Assembly (NCBI GenBank): GCA_020465985.1
Contig: JAANYP010002972.1
Span: 62,001-126,000 of the forward strand
DNA length: 64,000 bases
DNA from: Centrapalus pauciflorus
Taxonomy: Eukaryota > Streptophyta > Magnoliopsida > Asterales > Asteraceae
Reading direction: 5' to 3'
In this document: positions 13,190 to 24,471 of the stretch, in pieces
Layout: each line of letters begins with the position of its first letter
Numbering within the stretch: the stretch's first letter is position 1
Made by a program: the position numbers and the translations under genes
Notes under the pieces: model-generated
What the model was told of the DNA's origin: nothing
Databases searched by the model: none
What the model saw: the letters and a program-made list of their open reading frames with translations, nothing else

Positions 13190-13600
13190 TTTTTCATTAT
13201 AAATGCAACACTCAAAAAAATGTTTTTTTAAAAATGTGTTGCATTTTTTTCATTATACATGCAACACTCTAAAATGTGTTGCATTTTTTTATTATAAATG
13301 CAACACTCCTAAAATATGTTGCTTTTTTTTCATTATAAATGCAACACTCTAAAAATGTGTTGCATTTTTTATTGAAATATGCAACACTTTAAACAAATGT
13401 TGCGATTTTTAGTAAAAATGGCAACACTTTAGAAAAATGTTTCATTTTTTTAGTAAAAATAGCAACACTTTAAAAAAAGTGTTGCATTAAATCATTATAT
13501 GCAACAATTTTTGTCAATGTGTTGCTTTAGATTGAACTTAAATAAAAAAGCAACAGTTTTTAAATGTGTTGCATCAAAAGTGTTGCCTTAGCTTCGATTT
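13190..13600. repeat. Right subterminal repeat array of the CACTA-like element
   Basis: Dense AAATGCAACACT / AGTGTTGCATTT motifs, spaced roughly 20-60 bp, mirror those at the left end and finish 10 bp before the terminal GTAGTAGTG. Confidence 0.8.
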
Positions 13601-13609
13601 GTAGTAGTG

Positions 13610-15011
13610 TTAGTTAACTTCAAGTTATCTTATTTCTCTTCGGAATTTCAACCGGACTCAAAATTACCCCACTGTGGGTTAAACAACACCACAAGGGACC
13701 TATTACATTTCCATAAGAAAATCATATCATAAACATGTTTCTCAACAAATGTACATCAAGTTGTATAATTAAAAGTGTTACAACATTCGAAACCTTCATC
13801 CGAAACTCACGTTATAAACCATCATTTTAGGGTGCTATTATTCTCAAATAACCCTTCATTACATGCCTTAATATAATACCAAAAATATCCCAAAGTGTAA
13901 TTAATTAACTATAATTTCGGGTCCTTAAAAATCCATCCGAATTTCACAAGAATAGCTTAGAACTCGCCGAGTTTGTCCATAGAACTCGCCGAGTACAGGT
14001 CTGAATTTTGGATCCTCGGCCGGATTTCAGACCCATCCGAATTACTTTACCCATCCGAGTTCGGTTCTTATTCAAGTTCGGTTCCATCTAAGTTCGGGTC
14101 TCATCCGAATTCAAGTCCCAACCGAATTCGGATCCAACACTTATGAATTTTGAAGATTTATTCAAGTGTTCTTGGGAACTCGCCGAGTTCACCAGCAGTT
14201 CTGCACTCGCAACTTACGGGTTTTATACTAAAAATTACCAAATTCGATTTCTAGCCACATGCAACTTGAAATGATGTTTTATTAACATATCTTGAATGTT
14301 TCTACATCATTTTCTATATCATTAACACTCAGATTCGTCCAGATTGGACCAAAAATGGGGGAAAACCTTAAGAACACAAAAACTTCATAAAATTTCAGAT
14401 TCATTACCTTTTTGGATGATTCAACCAACGATTCTTGTTTATGTAGCTTCTATAAACTTCAATTGATGTTTATCAACTAAAATATCATACATGCAACAAC
14501 AATCTATCAGATTCAAAATCCGAATTTTGAATTTTAAACTCTCAAATTAAAGCTTCAAACTTGAAACTATGTTCTTACCTTAAAACCTTTTTGATTCTTG
14601 ATAATATTCAGATTAAATCCACGAATTCCTGCAATAAATTTCGAACTTCAGCAAGAATTTTAGAGAGAGAGATAGAGAATTTTGTGATAAAATGGTGAAA
14701 TGAATCCATTTGAAAGACAATGAGTCTTTTATTTTAACACTTTCGGGTTTTGGCACAATTAGCCCTCAACTTATCTTATCCCACTAAATACTGATTTTAC
14801 CTTAGTTTTTATCATCACTAACATTTATAAATCATTATACTCCATAATAATAATTCAAAATTCTTATATTTCTTAATTTCTTAAAATAGCAACCAACTTT
14901 TAAATATCCGGATACATAATCAATTTTTCATAATCCAACTTAATTATACAAATTACAAAATATCCAACTAATTAATCTAAATTACAATAATTTTGATTTA
15001 AGGATGTTACA
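13610..15011 (-). repeat. Gypsy-1 3' LTR, proximal piece
   Basis: Matches 19630-21013 of the other LTR nearly throughout and ends in the same GGATGTTACA. It continues the LTR broken off at 4875. Differences include an extra Gly-Ser-like block deleted from one copy near 14085-14100 and small indels, showing independent decay of the two LTRs. Confidence 0.92.
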
Positions 15012-15060
15012 GCATGGGTTCCACCAAGCTCAAACTTCATCCTCGAAGTTACTTGGATCC
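15012..15060 (-). promoter_or_regulatory. Gypsy-1 polypurine/pre-LTR region
   Basis: On the minus strand the sequence just before the LTR contains CTTCGAGGATGAAG, then GTTTGAGCTTGGTGGA and CCCATGC. Gypsy-2 has almost the same order at 43593-43633. In such elements this is where plus-strand DNA synthesis is primed. The exact primer boundary is not certain. Confidence 0.6.
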
Positions 15061-17835
15061 AAACAGTTGTGGATATTTCTTTGTTTCTTAACTTCTTTAC
15101 TTTCATATCCATATATATTCCGGCTTTTCAACTTATACTAACCTTTCTTGATTTCTAATTCGGCATAATCAGCCTAATCTTCATTACCAGTTGTGAAGAT
15201 TTCATAAAGCTTTCCACATGAAATACCAAGTGTTATTTCGATATTTCCTTAGGTAATTCCAATTGAAATAACTGATTCCTAACTTTTCTGTTATTCTAAA
15301 TGAGCCAACACACCTCATCGGTGATACTAACAAATATGCTTCATCGTTTACCTCCAAGTTGATTGGTTTAGGTGTATCATCATTATAACTCTTCTTTCAT
15401 ATCACAGACTCATTAATCAGAGTCCTTTCAATTTCTTTCCAACATGTAGGGGTTCTACATTTCCTCCCGTACAAAACTTTAAACTGTGTTTTCTTGATTT
15501 TAATTATGATAACTAGTGTTATACGAAAATTCCATCAAAGCAATTCATCCTTTCAGTTGGTACTTAAATCTAAAATACATGATCTCATCATATATTCCGA
15601 TGTGAAAATAGTCCATTCATTCTGATCTTCTATCGGTTGTCGGTAAGCTTTACTCGTAGCCATATTTGTGCCTCATCCCTGTGAATTTGTGCAAGTTCTT
15701 CCAGCGAATAATTTCTCAAGTTGGTATACAAAATATACCGAATTAATCAAGTTGTCTACAGTCTACCAGTCATAGAGAACTTTTTATTTATGTAGCAGTG
15801 TGAGGCGGCTTCCAAATTCTCAATAGTTCCAACAACTTTCTCAGGTGTATATCCTGCTCTTCCTTTAAACTTAGAGTACTCCAACAATATTGTCAATGAC
15901 TACAATTACCGATTGATCCATTATCGGTCTACACATCACTATTCATAATGTCCATAAAATAGTTGGGGTGTTAGTTAATCAAAATGTCATAACCAAATAC
16001 TCGTAGTGCTCATAACTATCCCTGAAAATCGTTTTCAGTGTTTTCTCCTTTTGGATTTTCAACTAGTGATACCCCGAATATAAATCAATCTTTGAATAAT
16101 AACCAATCCCATGCAACCGATCAATAATCATCAATTCCTAGCAGCGGATACTTATTTGTTTTAGTCATTTTGTTCAAATCACGTTAATCTATGCCTATTC
16201 TCATTGTGACATCTTTTGTTTCATAAACAATATCGGGCTTCCCCATGGCAAAGAACTCAATCTAACGAAGCCCTTATCCATCAACTCCTGAAGTTGCTTC
16301 ATCATCTCTTACATTTTCAGTAAGTGCAAAACAGTACGAATAATAAGCTATTGGAGGAGCTCCAGGGATCAAGTCAACACAGAATTTCACCTGTCTTTCA
16401 GGTGGCACACCAGACAAGACTTCCAGAAATACATATGGAAATTTTTTTTTTTTGGGACAACAGGCGCATTGGCCACAGTTTTATCTTCAGTCTTGGCTTC
16501 AATAGCATATACCAAACAAGACTCACAGCCCTAAGCAATCAGCTTTCAGGACCTAACAATCATCAATAGACATTGGTCCCCACTTCTCCTATCCCCATAT
16601 ATATAAATCTCTCGCCCCTCTGGCGTAATTATCTTTATTATTCCATTATTGGAACCTACATGGGTCTCATCACCTATACGCAACCATTGTATTCCAATTA
16701 TCATATCAAATCACCGATCTCTATTGGAATCAAGTCAAGATTGAAGACTACCTCTTCAATCACTATAGTATAATCAGGATACACATGATCTACTTTAACT
16801 ATGGTGTTACTTAGCAGTTTCAACATTAATCACCACGGACAACTTAGACCAAAGCATTAATATTTGTTGAGCAAAAGCAGTAGATACAATAATCGGTCGG
16901 CACCAGAATTAAACAGAACTCATGACCACCTCCGGGTCGTCCTTAGATTCTGGATCGTAGTATTAGACTTTTCTTTGCTGTATATGCAAATTTCATTAGT
17001 GTCCAAAGTCTCTTTAAACTTTTTATGGTTGATTAAATCACCATTTCATTATGTATTATACCCCCATTTCGATTAATTATACTTCACATACATTTCTTAC
17101 TTTACACTTCGCATTGTATATTTCAATTTCTCCTTTAAAATTAACATGTATCTTCCATGTATTATCATACCCTCGTATGTTTTCTCCATAATTTCTAGAT
17201 TTGTTTTCCTCATATAATATTCATATATACCAATATTGAAACAGTCTCTTTGATTCCAGCTACATCAAAATTCTCACGAACAGTTCGAATCCTGTTGTTC
17301 TTAACCACAACCCTTTTTTTAAGTCAAAATATCAACACAATGTACCATACAGTTTCTCTTAATAAAAGCTAATGCTACATACTTTATGATAACCATTACT
17401 AATTATCATCAATTCCTCGAACATGTCATATATGGTATTAATACAATTTATTTCCAATTCTTTAACCCATTATGGTCAAACTTAAACTTTATTACAACTT
17501 CTAAACTCATTCATAATTTCCAAGATATCTATAGCATCTTTTCCAATTCAAAGCTTCAAAATCCATCTTGACTATTCATCTAATGCCTATTTATAAATTC
17601 GAGTATTCTCATCCACAAACATGATTATACCTATATTAGTAATAATATTTCATATTACTCAAGTTCATGTTAACCTCAGAATCATAAATTTCGATGAAAT
17701 ATTACATATAGAATCTTTAAAGTACTCTTCTAATTCCGCCATTTAAGGTACAAAAGTTATAACAATAGTCTCATAGATCTCATCTCCTTTGTTGAACTTT
17801 TTATTCATAGTTTCATCATGTAATGTTAGTACATG
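15061..17835 (-). pseudogene. Gypsy-1 pol remnants (protease/reverse transcriptase)
   Basis: Heavily broken minus-strand pol. The clearest part is 16435-16000. It contains the block between protease and RT (VFLEVLSGVPPERQVKFCVD, then PGAPPIA) and the start of RT (QELMDKGFVRLSS, then PWGSP), interrupted by TAA and TGA codons and frameshifts. Further along I can only make out short pieces, and I cannot identify the RT YxDD box or an integrase DDE core. The remainder of the span is unreadable decay between gag and the 3' LTR. Confidence 0.7.
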
Positions 17836-18449
17836 CTAATTCTTTGTTCGATATCTGCAAGTTCTGCTAAAATGACCCACTTTTCCACAATTATAACAAG
17901 CATCGGCCTTCCTTGGACATTTGTCAGCCTTATGTCCAAATTGGTTACAATGTCGACATCTTTTACATCTATCACGTTTATTTGTTCTTGACCTCAAATA
18001 CAGTCCATTTAGTTCATCTCCTCCAGACTTTGCAATCTTTCCAATAGCTCTTTCTTCATATTCAACATGAGGCACAATGTCAGGCTCACCATATTGCCTA
18101 CTAAACAACAACTTGAATTGTTCCCAACTAAAGGAAGTATCAACTCGGATCCCAATTCTTTTTCCCAACAGTTCCACCATTTCTTGGCTTGTCCAATCAA
18201 TTGATCCTTAGCCAAATATACCTTGTACACATCCTTACAATTCATCTACGTGAAAATTTGTTCCATAATTGTAATCCATATTTCTGATTCCACAATTCTC
18301 AGAGATCCAGAGAATGTTGGTGGTTGCCAGTCTTTGAATGATCTAATTACATATTTCATGTAATTTTCATCAATTCCGGTTTCATAATCAATCTTTTTCA
18401 TTCCCTTGTCTTTACGTTTCGCTTTATTTCTAAGGTTTATGTCATCCAC
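17836..18449 (-). pseudogene. Gypsy-1 gag remnant with two zinc knuckles
   Basis: Three overlapping minus-strand pieces in different frames make one gag. 18449-18246 holds the N-terminal block ending in the PPTFSGS motif. 18245-18009 contains LIGQAKKWW, the Trp-rich retrotransposon gag core. 18180-17836 ends with two CCHC knuckles, CRHCNQFGHKADKC and CYNCGKVGHFSRTC. The protein would package element RNA. At least two frameshifts separate the parts, and the middle of gag is shortened before the knuckles. Confidence 0.85.
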
Positions 18450-18815
18450 AACCTAATTCCTTTCATGTTCCCTCTTTTCTTTTCTCTTGTCTTCTTTTCT
18501 TTTAGCTTTGGCTTCATCTCGATCCCGAAATTGATCTTGAATCATTCTGTTTTGTTCTGCCATCATTGATAGCATCATTTCCCTCGTTTCTCGTAACGTC
18601 ATTCCTCCTCCAGACATATTCTGAAAATTTAAACATGTAAAACATTTAGTGATCCCATCACATAGTTAACTACAACCCATGCTGTCCCGTATGAAAGTCA
18701 CTTTCCTATAAGCACTTGATCATATCCTATCTTAGTTCAGATCATCACTTATAATCACTACATGTCACCTATGTTTGAGACCAAGACCTCACGGACACTT
18801 GAATCTCAAACTAAT

Positions 18816-18827
18816 GCTCTGATACCA
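18816..18827 (-). promoter_or_regulatory. Gypsy-1 primer-binding site
   Basis: TGGTATCAGAGC on the minus strand, complementary to the 3' end of initiator Met-tRNA, five bases inside the 5' LTR. This is where minus-strand DNA synthesis would start. Confidence 0.9.
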
Positions 18828-18832
18828 TTCGT

Positions 18833-21013
18833 TGTGACACCCTTGCCACAATAACCACCATTTCATAACACCCAGGATTAATCACCAAACATAAATTATA
18901 TAATGATCTGAATACTCAATAAAAGTGTGGAAGCATTAAAGTACATAATAAAATAATACAAATTTGTCCAACACCCTACGGTGCTACGAAAGTTCCAATA
19001 CTAAGTCTACATACTCAATAACATAACATCACTCCAAATTTATTACAACAACATTCCATAAATCTGTTACCACAATCAGCAGTAGATATCTTCAATTACT
19101 TCAACAGACGACCTAACTAGAAGGTCCCGCAGCGGATTTCCCTTTTTCATGTAAAAATTCAACAACTGTGGGGTAAGCGAATGCTTAGTGAATACCAATG
19201 ATTTTACACATTCCACAAATCCTTATGATGCCCCCCAAGAGTAACCGCGGTAACACATACCGTATACTCCACACGTACTCAAAATACGCAAACCCGAGCC
19301 GCAGCTCCTTCGAGATGACACTCGGCATAAGAAAAACCAACCATCTGAGGCAGACATAACATCGGGGATGACCTACTGTCTATCCTGACCACAGAGTTGT
19401 CAAACTCTTGGTCATATAGCACAATAACATCAGAGTACAGATGTGACCCGCAGGTCCATCAATAAGATGCACAACAAAGAAACGGACATGCAACAAGTAT
19501 GAATGTGCATCAACATATACGCAAGTTAGTCAAGTGTCAAACGAAAGTGAAACAACATGCCTCAGCAGGCATAGCAAACATAAAGCAGATGCAGACATGT
19601 TAAAATCAAAGGCACTGACAGTGGGTGCGTTAGTTATCTTCAAGTTATCTTATTTCTCTTCGGAATTTCAACCGGACTCAAAAGTACCCCACTGTGGGTT
19701 AAACAACACCACAAGGACCTGTTACATTTCCATAAGAAAATCATATCATAAACATGTTCCTCAACAAATGTACATCAAGTTGTACAATTAAAAGTGTTAC
19801 AACATTCGGAACCTTCATCCGAAACTCACGTTATAAACCATCATTTAGGGTGCTATTATTCTCAAATAACCCTTCATTACATGCCATAATACCAAAAATA
19901 TCCCAATGTGTATTTAATTAACCATAATTTCGGGTCCTTAAAAACCCATCCGAATTTCACAAGAATAGTTTAGAACTCGCCAAGTTTGTCCATAGAACTC
20001 GCCGAGTACACGTCCGAATTTTGGATCCTCTGCCGAATTTCAGACCCATCCGAATTACTTTACCCATCCGAGTTCGGTTCTTATTCAAGTTCGGGTCTCA
20101 TCCGAATTCGGGTCCCAACCAAATTTGGATCCAACACTTATGAATTTTTGAAGATTTATTCAAGTGTTCTTGGGAACTCACCAAGTTTACCCTAGAACTC
20201 GCCGAGTTAACCAGCAGTCCTGCACTCGCAACTTACGGGTTTTATACTAAAAATTACCAAATTCGATTTCTAGCCACATGCAACTTGAAATAATGTTTTA
20301 TTTAAATATCTTGAATGTTTCTTCATCATTTTCTATATCATTAACACTCAGATTCGTCCAGATTGGACCAAAAAAGGGGGAAAACTTCATAAAAATTCAG
20401 ATTCATTACCTTTTTGGATGATTCAACCGACGATTCTTGTTTCTATAGCTTCTATAACCTTCAATTGATGTTTATCAACTAAAATATCATACATGCAACA
20501 ACAATCTATCAGATTCAGAATCCGAATTATGAAATTTAAACTCTCAAAATAAAGCTTCAAACTTGAAACTATGTTCTTACCTTAAAACCTTTTTGATTCT
20601 TGATAATATTCAGATTAAATCCACGAATTTCCTCAATAAACTTCGAACTTCAGCAGAAATTTTAGAGAGAGAGATAGAGAACTTTGTGATAAAATTGTGA
20701 AATGAATCCATTTGAAAGACAATGAGTCTTTTATTTTGACACTTTCGGGTTTTGGTACAATTAGCCCCTCAACTTATCTTATCCCACTAAATACTGATTT
20801 TACCTTAGTTTTTATCATCACTAACATTTATAAATCATAATACTCCATAATAATAATTAAAATTCTTATATTTCTTAATTTCTTAAAATAGCAACCAACT
20901 TTTAAATATCCGGATACATAATCAATTTTTCATAATCCAACTTAATTATACAAATTACAAAATATCCAACTAATTAATCTAAATTACAATAATTTAGATT
21001 TAAGGATGTTACA
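18833..21013 (-). repeat. Gypsy-1 5' LTR (intact copy, 2181 bp)
   Basis: Starts TGTGACACCC and ends GGATGTTACA on the + strand, with ATGCT directly outside. Contains the motif GAACTCGCCGAGT several times (about 19975-20215), a local repeat within the LTR. The paired copy is split at 4077-4875 and 13610-15011. Confidence 0.93.
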
Positions 21014-21018
21014 ATGCT

Positions 21019-21703
21019 GATGACAGCAGAGCAGTGTTTTGATTGTAAGAAAAGGATTTCTTTTTATTTTCAATTTCGGATTCAAACACTCTCAGGCTGT
21101 TGTAGAGATCATCCAACTCTATTTCATCTAGAGTGTCTTTGGTTCTCCATTGAGAAGCATAGACTATCCATTCTTCACCAAGAGATCTGAGGAATTTTCT
21201 GTTTACTTCATCTTGATCCAGGCTGACCTTAGCACTCTCCAATTCACCTATCAGCTTATTAAACCTATCAAAAATTTGAGTAACTTGCCACCAGAAAAGT
21301 TTTCATACTGCTGTTTTAAGAGATCCTTTTGATTCCTTTTGGTGCTAGCTTTGCCAGCAAATCTTTTCTCTAAAGCAATCCAAAGAGAATGAGTAGTATA
21401 GCACTTTTTAAACTGATGTTGATAAGCATTAGGAATGGCTATTTGTAAAAGAGTAAGAGCTTTGACTTCATTCATTCTAGCCATTCTTTCAATCTCAGTT
21501 TTTGGAGGTGTTCTTTTAGGTTTGCCCTCAGCATCTAGTTCAGGATCAACTGTAGGAGGATTTTCAACAGCTTCCCATAGGGCATAGTCAATAAATTGAA
21601 TGTGTTGTTGAATCCTGAGTTTCCACATCTCGAACTCAGTGGGTTTGAGCATAGGCTCTTTGAGTCCTTGCCCAGATCCACTACTGCTATTTTCAAACTC
21701 CAT
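21019..21703 (-). pseudogene. Copia-A gag N-terminal part
   Basis: Start at the ATG at 21703-21701 (MEFENSSSGSGQG), chosen because it follows the PBS by 70 bp and matches the start of Copia-B gag at 25967. It contains the copia Gag core (FEMWKLRIQQHIQ, then ALTLLQIA and LWIALEKRF). A 10-bp deletion near 21295 relative to Copia-B shifts the frame. The block MESAKVSLDQDEVNRKFL continues at 21242-21019, where Gypsy-1 interrupts it. The remaining part is at 4071-3560. Confidence 0.9.
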
Positions 21704-21773
21704 TGCAGAAAAACAAAATTTTAAACAAAGAAAGTATCTGACTTTGAAAACAAAGAATAACAAATAAAACCTG

Positions 21774-21787
21774 TGGCTCTGATACCA
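21774..21787 (-). promoter_or_regulatory. Copia-A primer-binding site
   Basis: TGGTATCAGAGCCA on the minus strand, two bases inside the 5' LTR, complementary to initiator Met-tRNA. Copia-B has the same site at 25894. Confidence 0.93.
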
Positions 21788-21789
21788 CT

Positions 21790-22437
21790 TGTCAGGATCA
21801 AAACACCTAAGATTAACTGGTTTTAATAGTTCAGAGTTTAAACCGATAATCTTGTTTTGAATCAAAGTTCAATTAAGAAGTTTGTAGAATAACACTTAAC
21901 TGTTTTAAGAAAACTTTCAGAACAAATAAAGAACAGATATTCAATAGCAAATATAACCAATATCAAAACCTTTATATTGCCAAAATCTCTGATTACAATC
22001 ACCTCTAATTTGTTTGATTAGACGAAAAACACTAATTGTTCTTATGGTTTTACAACCTTAGAGGCTTGAGAAACTTATCAGAAAGCAATTACAATAAAAC
22101 ACCATGATTTCAGGACTTGCACACTTACAATAGAAAGACCTAGTCTATCTATATATAGCTTTCTGATTTGTTTCCTTGGCGGACTCTGATTTCTCTGGTA
22201 GTAGATATGCTTGGAAGATATTCGAATCTTGAAATATATATCACTTCCTGAATTTCAGCACTTTCTGTTATCAATCTGTTGAGCAGCTTGAAGTTGTAAC
22301 TCTGGCAGCTTGAACTTTTGAATTAGCAGCTTGAGTTTGTTGAACTAGCAGCTTGAACTTTGTAATTACACAGAAATACTACTAACAGCTTGAGAAATCT
22401 AACTTACAGCTTGACATACTTAGATTATTTCCCAACA
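21790..22437 (-). repeat. Copia-A 5' LTR (648 bp)
   Basis: On the minus strand it starts TGTTGGGAAATA and ends CCTGACA. It is homologous to the Copia-B LTRs (662 bp) but clearly diverged. It carries about seven variants of TTCAAGCTGCT between 22270 and 22420, as does Copia-B. The junction at 22437/22438 drops straight into the Copia-C pol frame, proving insertion there. Confidence 0.9.
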
Positions 22438-23068
22438 AAGCTGATGAAGGTGTGTTTGTTAGATATTCTGCTATCTCTAAAGCCTACAAAGTATACAACT
22501 ACAAAAGAAAGGTGATAGATGAATCTATCAATGTCACCTTTGAGGAGTCTAGGAGTGCTTCCACCAAATCTGTTCCTAAATCAGTTTCAGGAAAGTTCAG
22601 CTTTGATGATCTTATGCATTCCATCAATGAAGAAAAGGACTCAAAAGCTTCCACTACATCTAGAGTGGAACCTGTTAACCATAATGGACATGATGATGAC
22701 TATGTTGATACACCCTGTGTGAATAAATGTCCCGTCATAATCAATACACCATGTCCTGAACCTCTCAATGCTAATTTCCCCGGATCTTCTGCTGATGTGT
22801 TCAACAATGAAGAATCATGTTCAACAGGTGAGCAGGCTCAAGATAACAGTGTGTTTGAAAATCTTGAAAGCTGTTCAACAGGACCTGTTGGAAATGAAAA
22901 TGATGCAGGGGAATCTTCATTGAGGCATGATCCTAAGCGGATCATGTGTCACCCCAATGATCAAATAATTGGTGACATCAACAAAGGGGTACAAACAAGA
23001 TGGGACAGCTTAGGAAGTGGATGAAGCACTAAAAGATGCCAATTGGATCACTGCCATGCAAGGAGAGC
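22438..23068 (+). pseudogene. Copia-C pol fragment, integrase C-terminus to RT linker
   Basis: Opens in the block GVFVRYSAISKAYKVYN, which follows the integrase core in copia polyproteins (compare GFFVGYSNQSKAYRVYN in Copia-B at about 29843). A Ser/Glu/Asn-rich linker follows, with a repeated CSTG motif. An out-of-frame junction near 22990-23015 removes part of the linker, after which EVDEALKDANWITAMQGEL leads into RT. It is broken at 23068 by element D and resumes at 25119. Confidence 0.85.
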
Positions 23069-23715
23069 TGTTGGTACATCCTGTGTGACGATAGCAGTCT
23101 AAGTGATCCTACATTGTGATTTTAGCAAGTGTTTGTTATATATGTTTATATATGGTTGATATTTATTAGTGTTTGTATGTTTGAACTTGATGTAACGTAT
23201 TACAAGAAGTTCAAACATAAAGTACAAAGATAAAATCATTCATAAAGTAAAAACATAAGTTTCAATGCTAAGTTGAGTATGTGAATTAGTTAGATTCGAA
23301 TTATTTAAGGCTTGGCATTCGAATCTGTGATAGATTCGAATGTAGCCCTAGATTCGAATGAGGGCAGATTCGAGAGTGTCATTGTGGACAAACTCGAATG
23401 GGCCTTGGGCCAGATTCGAGTTTGGCCCATAACAGACTCGAATCAGGGTCTATAATTAGGGATAGACTCGAGATATTATCAGACTTTTTGCAGAATTCGT
23501 GAGGGATTAAGCATTAAGCGATCTCGAGTTTATCATCAGTGTTAGTGTCGTTTCGGAGAGAATCAGTTCGTAGGATCGTTCGTGTGTCGTTCGTTCAGCC
23601 TCTGATAGTCTCCGTGTTTCGTGTGTGAGAGTTGTTTCCGTCTACCCGTTAACGAGGATTCCACACTCGTTGACGGTTCCGCGTCTAGATAGATCTCGTA
23701 GTGGTAGACCTTACA
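23069..23715 (+). repeat. Element D 5' LTR
   Basis: Starts TGTTGGTACATCC and ends GACCTTACA. It contains many copies of the word ATTCGAAT/ACTCGAAT/ATTCGAG between 23295 and 23470, spaced about 15-25 bp, a possible protein-binding cluster. The solo LTR at 51657 is related. Confidence 0.93.
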
Positions 23716-23717
23716 AG

Positions 23718-23730
23718 TGGTATCAGAGCT
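23718..23730 (+). promoter_or_regulatory. Element D primer-binding site
   Basis: TGGTATCAGAGCT, two bases after the 5' LTR, matching initiator Met-tRNA over twelve bases. Confidence 0.9.
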
Positions 23731-23760
23731 GAAAAGAAGGAATTAGAACTTAAAAAGAAA

Positions 23761-24411
23761 ATGAGGGTGCCGGGTACTGGGAAGTTGTCTGCACGCATAT
23801 TAAGCTGGTTCTTTGATCGAGAACTGCAGCTATTCATAATTAAGAGGAAAGACGGGCTCCAGTACCTGAGGCGAACTTTAAAAACTTTCAACTCACTGCC
23901 AAAGATCGAAATCACAGCGTTAGCATGGAAAGATCTGATTAACATTGGTAATGATCCCTACGCAGACGTAATTGCAAGATTCATTAGAAAAGAGGGAAGA
24001 TCAAGGAAGTTTGAGCGACTGAATCCAAGGGTTGGAAGAAGAGTAGAAGATCCTTCATGCATTGATCCTCTAACTGGACGACCTTGAATGAGGATCCACT
24101 ACAAACCAGCAAGATGTCTTAGGAAGGTGCCTCTCAAGCCTATGCCACAGAACGTCTTGAAGAATCTACATTGGTGGTATGCTGACACTGAGACTGGAGA
24201 AGCGGTCATGGAAGACTTTGAAGAAAACGTTATTCTTAGAGTTTACGATCCTCTTCACCTGGTAAACCTCTCTAGAGATGATCTTCACATTTTGCATGCC
24301 TGTAAAATTTCTAGTGATGCACATATGGATAGTGAAGCTAGGAAATATGAAAATGTAGTCAAAGTATGTGTTGAAAAAGGTTTGTATGCTGGAAGTAGTT
24401 TGAATCAATAA
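23761..24411 (+). pseudogene. Element D internal frame, unknown protein, one in-frame stop
   Basis: One frame fills the internal region: 23761-24087, a TGA at 24085-24087, then 24088-24411 in the same frame, together about 216 residues. I do not recognise the family. It is basic at the N-terminus and aromatic-rich, with blocks ILSWFFDRELQLFIIKR, NLHWWYADTETGEAV and ILRVYDPLHLVNLS. It has no zinc knuckle, no DSG, no YxDD and no DDE core. The stop may be a CGA-to-TGA change, since coding-like sequence continues without a shift. It could be an unusual Gag or a captured host exon; neither is shown. The frame is open upstream to 23701, but the first clean ATG after the PBS is 23761. Confidence 0.65.
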
Positions 24412-24457
24412 ATAAACAAAGTTCTTAAGTCAAATGTGTGAATTATTAGAAGCTATC

Positions 24458-24470
24458 GTCAAGGGGGAGT
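24458..24470 (+). promoter_or_regulatory. Element D polypurine tract
   Basis: Purine run AAGGGGGAG one to two bases before the 3' LTR, the expected primer for plus-strand synthesis. Confidence 0.85.
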
Positions 24471-24471
24471 C

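Larger units (their letters stand above)
4876..13609. mobile_element. CACTA (En/Spm)-like non-autonomous DNA transposon
   Basis: An 8.7-kb insertion in a Gypsy-1 LTR, flanked by the 3-bp TSD TTA (4873-4875 and 13610-13612) when compared with the intact LTR near 19630. The right end reads GTAGTAGTG, whose complement begins CACTA. The left end reads CAACAAAATG and lacks CACTA. Both ends carry many short subterminal repeats around AAAGTGTTGC/GCAACACTTT, typical of this superfamily, which uses them as transposase-binding sites. I see no transposase-like frame inside. A gypsy solo LTR occupies 7601-9997. Family assignment rests on TSD length, one terminus and the subterminal repeats. Confidence 0.78.
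4077..21013 (-). mobile_element. Gypsy-1: degraded Ty3/gypsy LTR retrotransposon, nested in Copia-A
   Basis: Bounded by LTRs of about 2.2 kb with TG...CA ends and a 5-bp TSD (ATGCT). On the minus strand: 5' LTR (21013-18833), PBS complementary to initiator Met-tRNA (18827-18816), gag remnants (18449-17836), protease/RT remnants (about 16435-16000), pre-LTR sequence, and 3' LTR. The 3' LTR is cut in two by the CACTA-like element. The internal region is only 3.8 kb and full of stops. I found no clear integrase core, so it cannot move on its own. Confidence 0.92.
1..22437 (-). mobile_element. Copia-A: Ty1/copia retrotransposon, 3' end outside window, interrupted
   Basis: Read on the minus strand, the order is 5' LTR (22437-21790), PBS, gag, a coiled-coil/linker region, integrase, then reverse transcriptase and RNase H running off position 1. 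It is the same family as Copia-B, which can be aligned to it block by block. It is split by Gypsy-1 at 4077-21013: the gag frame stops at 21019 and resumes at 4071. It sits inside Copia-C, whose pol resumes at 22438. The right target flank is AAGCT (22438-22442); the left flank lies outside. Frameshifts, a stop and a deletion of about 1.1 kb make it non-functional. Confidence 0.9.

Noticed and set aside
18816..18827. tRNA genes suggested by repeated TGGTATCAGAGC motifs (also at 21774, 23718, 25894 and 40827)
   Set aside because: Each lies just inside an LTR and is a primer-binding site; no cloverleaf can be drawn around it.
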